This document shows positions 62,010-64,000 of a stretch of 64,000 nucleotides of DNA, one piece after another. Below the pieces are notes generated by a model. That model was not told where the DNA came from and did no database searches. It saw only the letters and a program-made list of their open reading frames with translations. The translations under genes and the position numbers were made by a program. Source of the DNA: Chondrus crispus (taxonomy: Eukaryota > Rhodophyta > Florideophyceae > Gigartinales > Gigartinaceae); assembly GCF_000350225.1 (NCBI RefSeq), contig NW_005179090.1:414628-478627 (forward strand). Reading direction: 5' to 3'. Within the stretch, counting starts at the first letter, position 1. Each line of letters starts with the position of its first letter.

Positions 62010-63382
62010 GTGCTCTATCACCCTCACCACCCACACAAGCGCATCCGCACCGTCGCTAATACCGCACCGCCGTTACGACCGCCCCCCTCCCCCCCTTCCC
62101 TCCTCCCCGCCATTGCTCCCAAGCTCTCGGGGTTGCCTCTCCTGCCGCTCCTCTTGCCGCTCCTCCTCGTCCCCTTTCGCGCCCGCCCGCACACCCTTCC
62201 TCTCCGCCATCCTGGGAGCAGCCGGCAGCCCTCGCCCTACACGCGCGTGCCTACAACGTCTCGAATCACCTCTTCTCGCTTCTTACGGCGGGAGTCGACA
62301 CCCAGTCCTCCGCGCGCGTCTCCACGCCTGCGGCCTGCGTCGTCGCGCACGCTCACGTCTTCCCGCTGCATACCGCGCGCGCCGCGCGCACGGATTGCCT
62401 CGTCCCGCGCGCCGCCCTCGCCGACGGCGCCCACGTCTCGCAGCTGCTGCTGCATTACCACGCCCTGCGCGACGCCCAGGTCCACCCAGCACGCCGCAAC
62501 GGCGAGCTCTTCGAGCTGCTCCCCGGCGATGTCCACCCCGTCAAGGACGAGGGCAAGCTCACGCTGCACGCGCCCGCCTTGCGCGCGCACATGCGTGAGG
62601 GCGGTGGCCCGGGCGTGGCCCGCGTGCACTCGCACGTGAGATGAGCAGACGCGGCCCTGGATACGCCCACTACCGGGCGGTGGGAGCTGTGCTTGATGAC
62701 CGCGATGAAGCAGTACCCGTTCCTGCTCCCGCCGTAGATGGAGTATTACAAGCGCATGGGCGTGGACCAGATGTTTGTGTGCACGATAACGGCGCCGCAG
62801 AGGATCTGTGGGGGGTGCTTCACGGGTGGGAGGGCTTTGCGCAGGCTGTGTGGTGGCCGGGGCCGCGCAGTTAGAAGCAGAGTGACAAACACTTTCTCCT
62901 CGCAAGTGCCATCCGCTGTCTCTACGTCGCGCTTTTTGACGCTGATGAGTTTGTCATGATCGGCGGACAGCCCGAGAGGGAGGGCGGCTTGAAGCGCTAC
63001 GTCATACAACCAGATCTCGTTCCGCTTTCTGGTCATAGTCAACTCTGGGTTTGTCCGTCGCCCACAAGGCGACTTACCGGGACTCAATGTCCACAGAGCC
63101 GCAGAGCCGCCCATGTCGAGTGGCAAGGTCGTGATTGAACAAGATCGGGAATGGATCGACCACAAGATTCATATTGTCAAGGGGAAGGGGCAAAAGATGT
63201 ATTGGAACATGACGCTTGAGTTAGATCCAAATACGGTCGTGCACAGCGCGATAGTGGTGCATTATACGCACACGTCGTGGGAGGACTTTGTGGCGAAGAA
63301 CGAGGTCAGCGGCGCGAGTGTTATGACCACGGGGAGGCCGCCGAAAAACTCGACGAAGGCAAACCCGATCCAGAGTATATGA
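62010..63382 (+). pseudogene. GT92-type (DUF23) glycosyltransferase, broken copy
   Basis: GT92 enzymes are Golgi type II membrane glycosyltransferases. The first frame has a signal-anchor (LSGLPLLPLLLPLLLVPF). After frame changes come ARAYNVSNHLFSLLTAGVDT, VKDEGKLTLHAPALRAHM, and the core: LCLMTAMKQYPFLLPP, MEYYKRMGVDQMFV, then HDNGAAEDLWGVLHGWEGFA and VALFDADEFVMIGG (the DxD-like metal site). The C-terminal part reads KVVIEQDREWIDHKIHIVKG, DPNTVVHSAIVVHYTHTSWE and DFVAKNEVSGASV. In-frame stops at about 62642 (TGA) and 62735 (TAG) and several frameshifts make it non-functional. The two stops fall where Arg/Gln-like and Glu codons would be expected. It is very GC-rich. Confidence 0.82.
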
Positions 63383-64000
63383 ACGAAAAAAGATGATGTT
63401 TGACGGGTTTCGGAGCCAGGTGGCGGGAGACGATGAAAATCAAGAATACAGGGAGGGTCATGGTTACGTGGAGGAGGAATGGAGCTTGGTGAACGGCGCG
63501 ATATTGTCCGTGGTGTTGGCGCCGAGAGTTGGAAGGGACTAGATGTGAGACGGGGAAGTTGAGAAGGTAAAGAGCATTCAAAGGTTGTAGCAATAGGGAA
63601 ATCGCGGCGCAGCGTCTCTGTTTTGTAGGCATGCAACTTTGGCACCGGCGGATACGTGCTTGTGGACATAACCTTCCTGTATCTCCTGCGTACGAGTAAC
63701 ACAACACCTGCTGGGAGGTATCCTGTACGGCCGTGGAGGGCTCTCCCTCATTCGTGTCTGCCGTGCAGATGTTAGGGCCACCGCGTAGGATTTTGATTTG
63801 GTCTTTGGAATCACAAATACAGTACGCCAACAAAAATGTTTTGTGCAGTGAAGTGATCCGAAGCTTTCGTCACCGTAGCCAGTGCAGCGGTGAAGTCTTT
63901 GTATTTTCGTCTTTGACAAACAGAGTAAAAAGATACCCGAAGAAAGTTAGCTGCTGGCTGAGAGGGACGCCCCAAGAGTCGTTCACATTTGCAAATTGCA
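63383..64000. other. Intergenic region at the right edge
   Basis: Minus-strand frames (63262-63919) overlap one another and show no motif. One TACAGTA word lies near 63820. Possibly the 3' flank of the GT92 copy. Confidence 0.4.

Overview
This is nuclear DNA of an intron-poor eukaryote that is packed with transposable elements. The host signals are single-exon genes with TATA boxes and secreted or carbohydrate-related products: von Willebrand A proteins, a trehalose-phosphate synthase copy and a GT92-type glycosyltransferase copy. Together with Copia, chromovirus, Mutator and CACTA-like elements, they best fit a red macroalga, for example a Chondrus-like florideophyte. That assignment is inference, about 0.6. 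A 345-base assembly gap lies at 42931-43275.

Layout. 371-8766 is one complete Mutator-like element (MULE). It has identical 173-bp terminal inverted repeats, a 9-bp target duplication and an undisrupted 1776-codon gene. That gene joins an N-terminal Ulp1-type cysteine protease to two FAR1-like zinc modules, a DDE transposase and a SWIM finger. Behind the gene the element carries broken host-gene pieces: a heavy-metal (HMA) domain and a WD40 array. 10310-11011 is a small secreted host protein. 11409-18219 is a decayed Copia element on the minus strand, interrupted by solo LTRs, one of them inside another. 18809-24436 is the quietest stretch: two paralogous secreted vWA proteins and two short non-autonomous DNA transposons. 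25730-27876 is a pogo/Tigger-type element with perfect 23-bp ends and two inactivating lesions. A second pogo-like transposase (30334-33282) is cut by a small internally deleted Copia element.

33283-59240 is a Russian doll. An older Copia-like retroelement on the minus strand was split by three insertions: a CACTA/EnSpm-like element with captured host genes (35765-47225), a chromovirus with a CCAAT target duplication (48059-57205), and a solo LTR with a CTTTG duplication (58045-59108). Its gag, protease and integrase/RT pieces can be followed across the insertions. The CACTA-like element holds an intact TNP2-type transposase, a divergent second protein, and pieces of UTP6, squalene epoxidase and a type II membrane protein.

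59773-64000 returns to host-like sequence: a small single-span membrane protein, then broken copies of a trehalose-6-phosphate synthase and a GT92-type glycosyltransferase. Four long perfect hairpins and an excess of the heptamer TACTGTA/TACAGTA in non-coding DNA recur across the window and are not explained by the genes.
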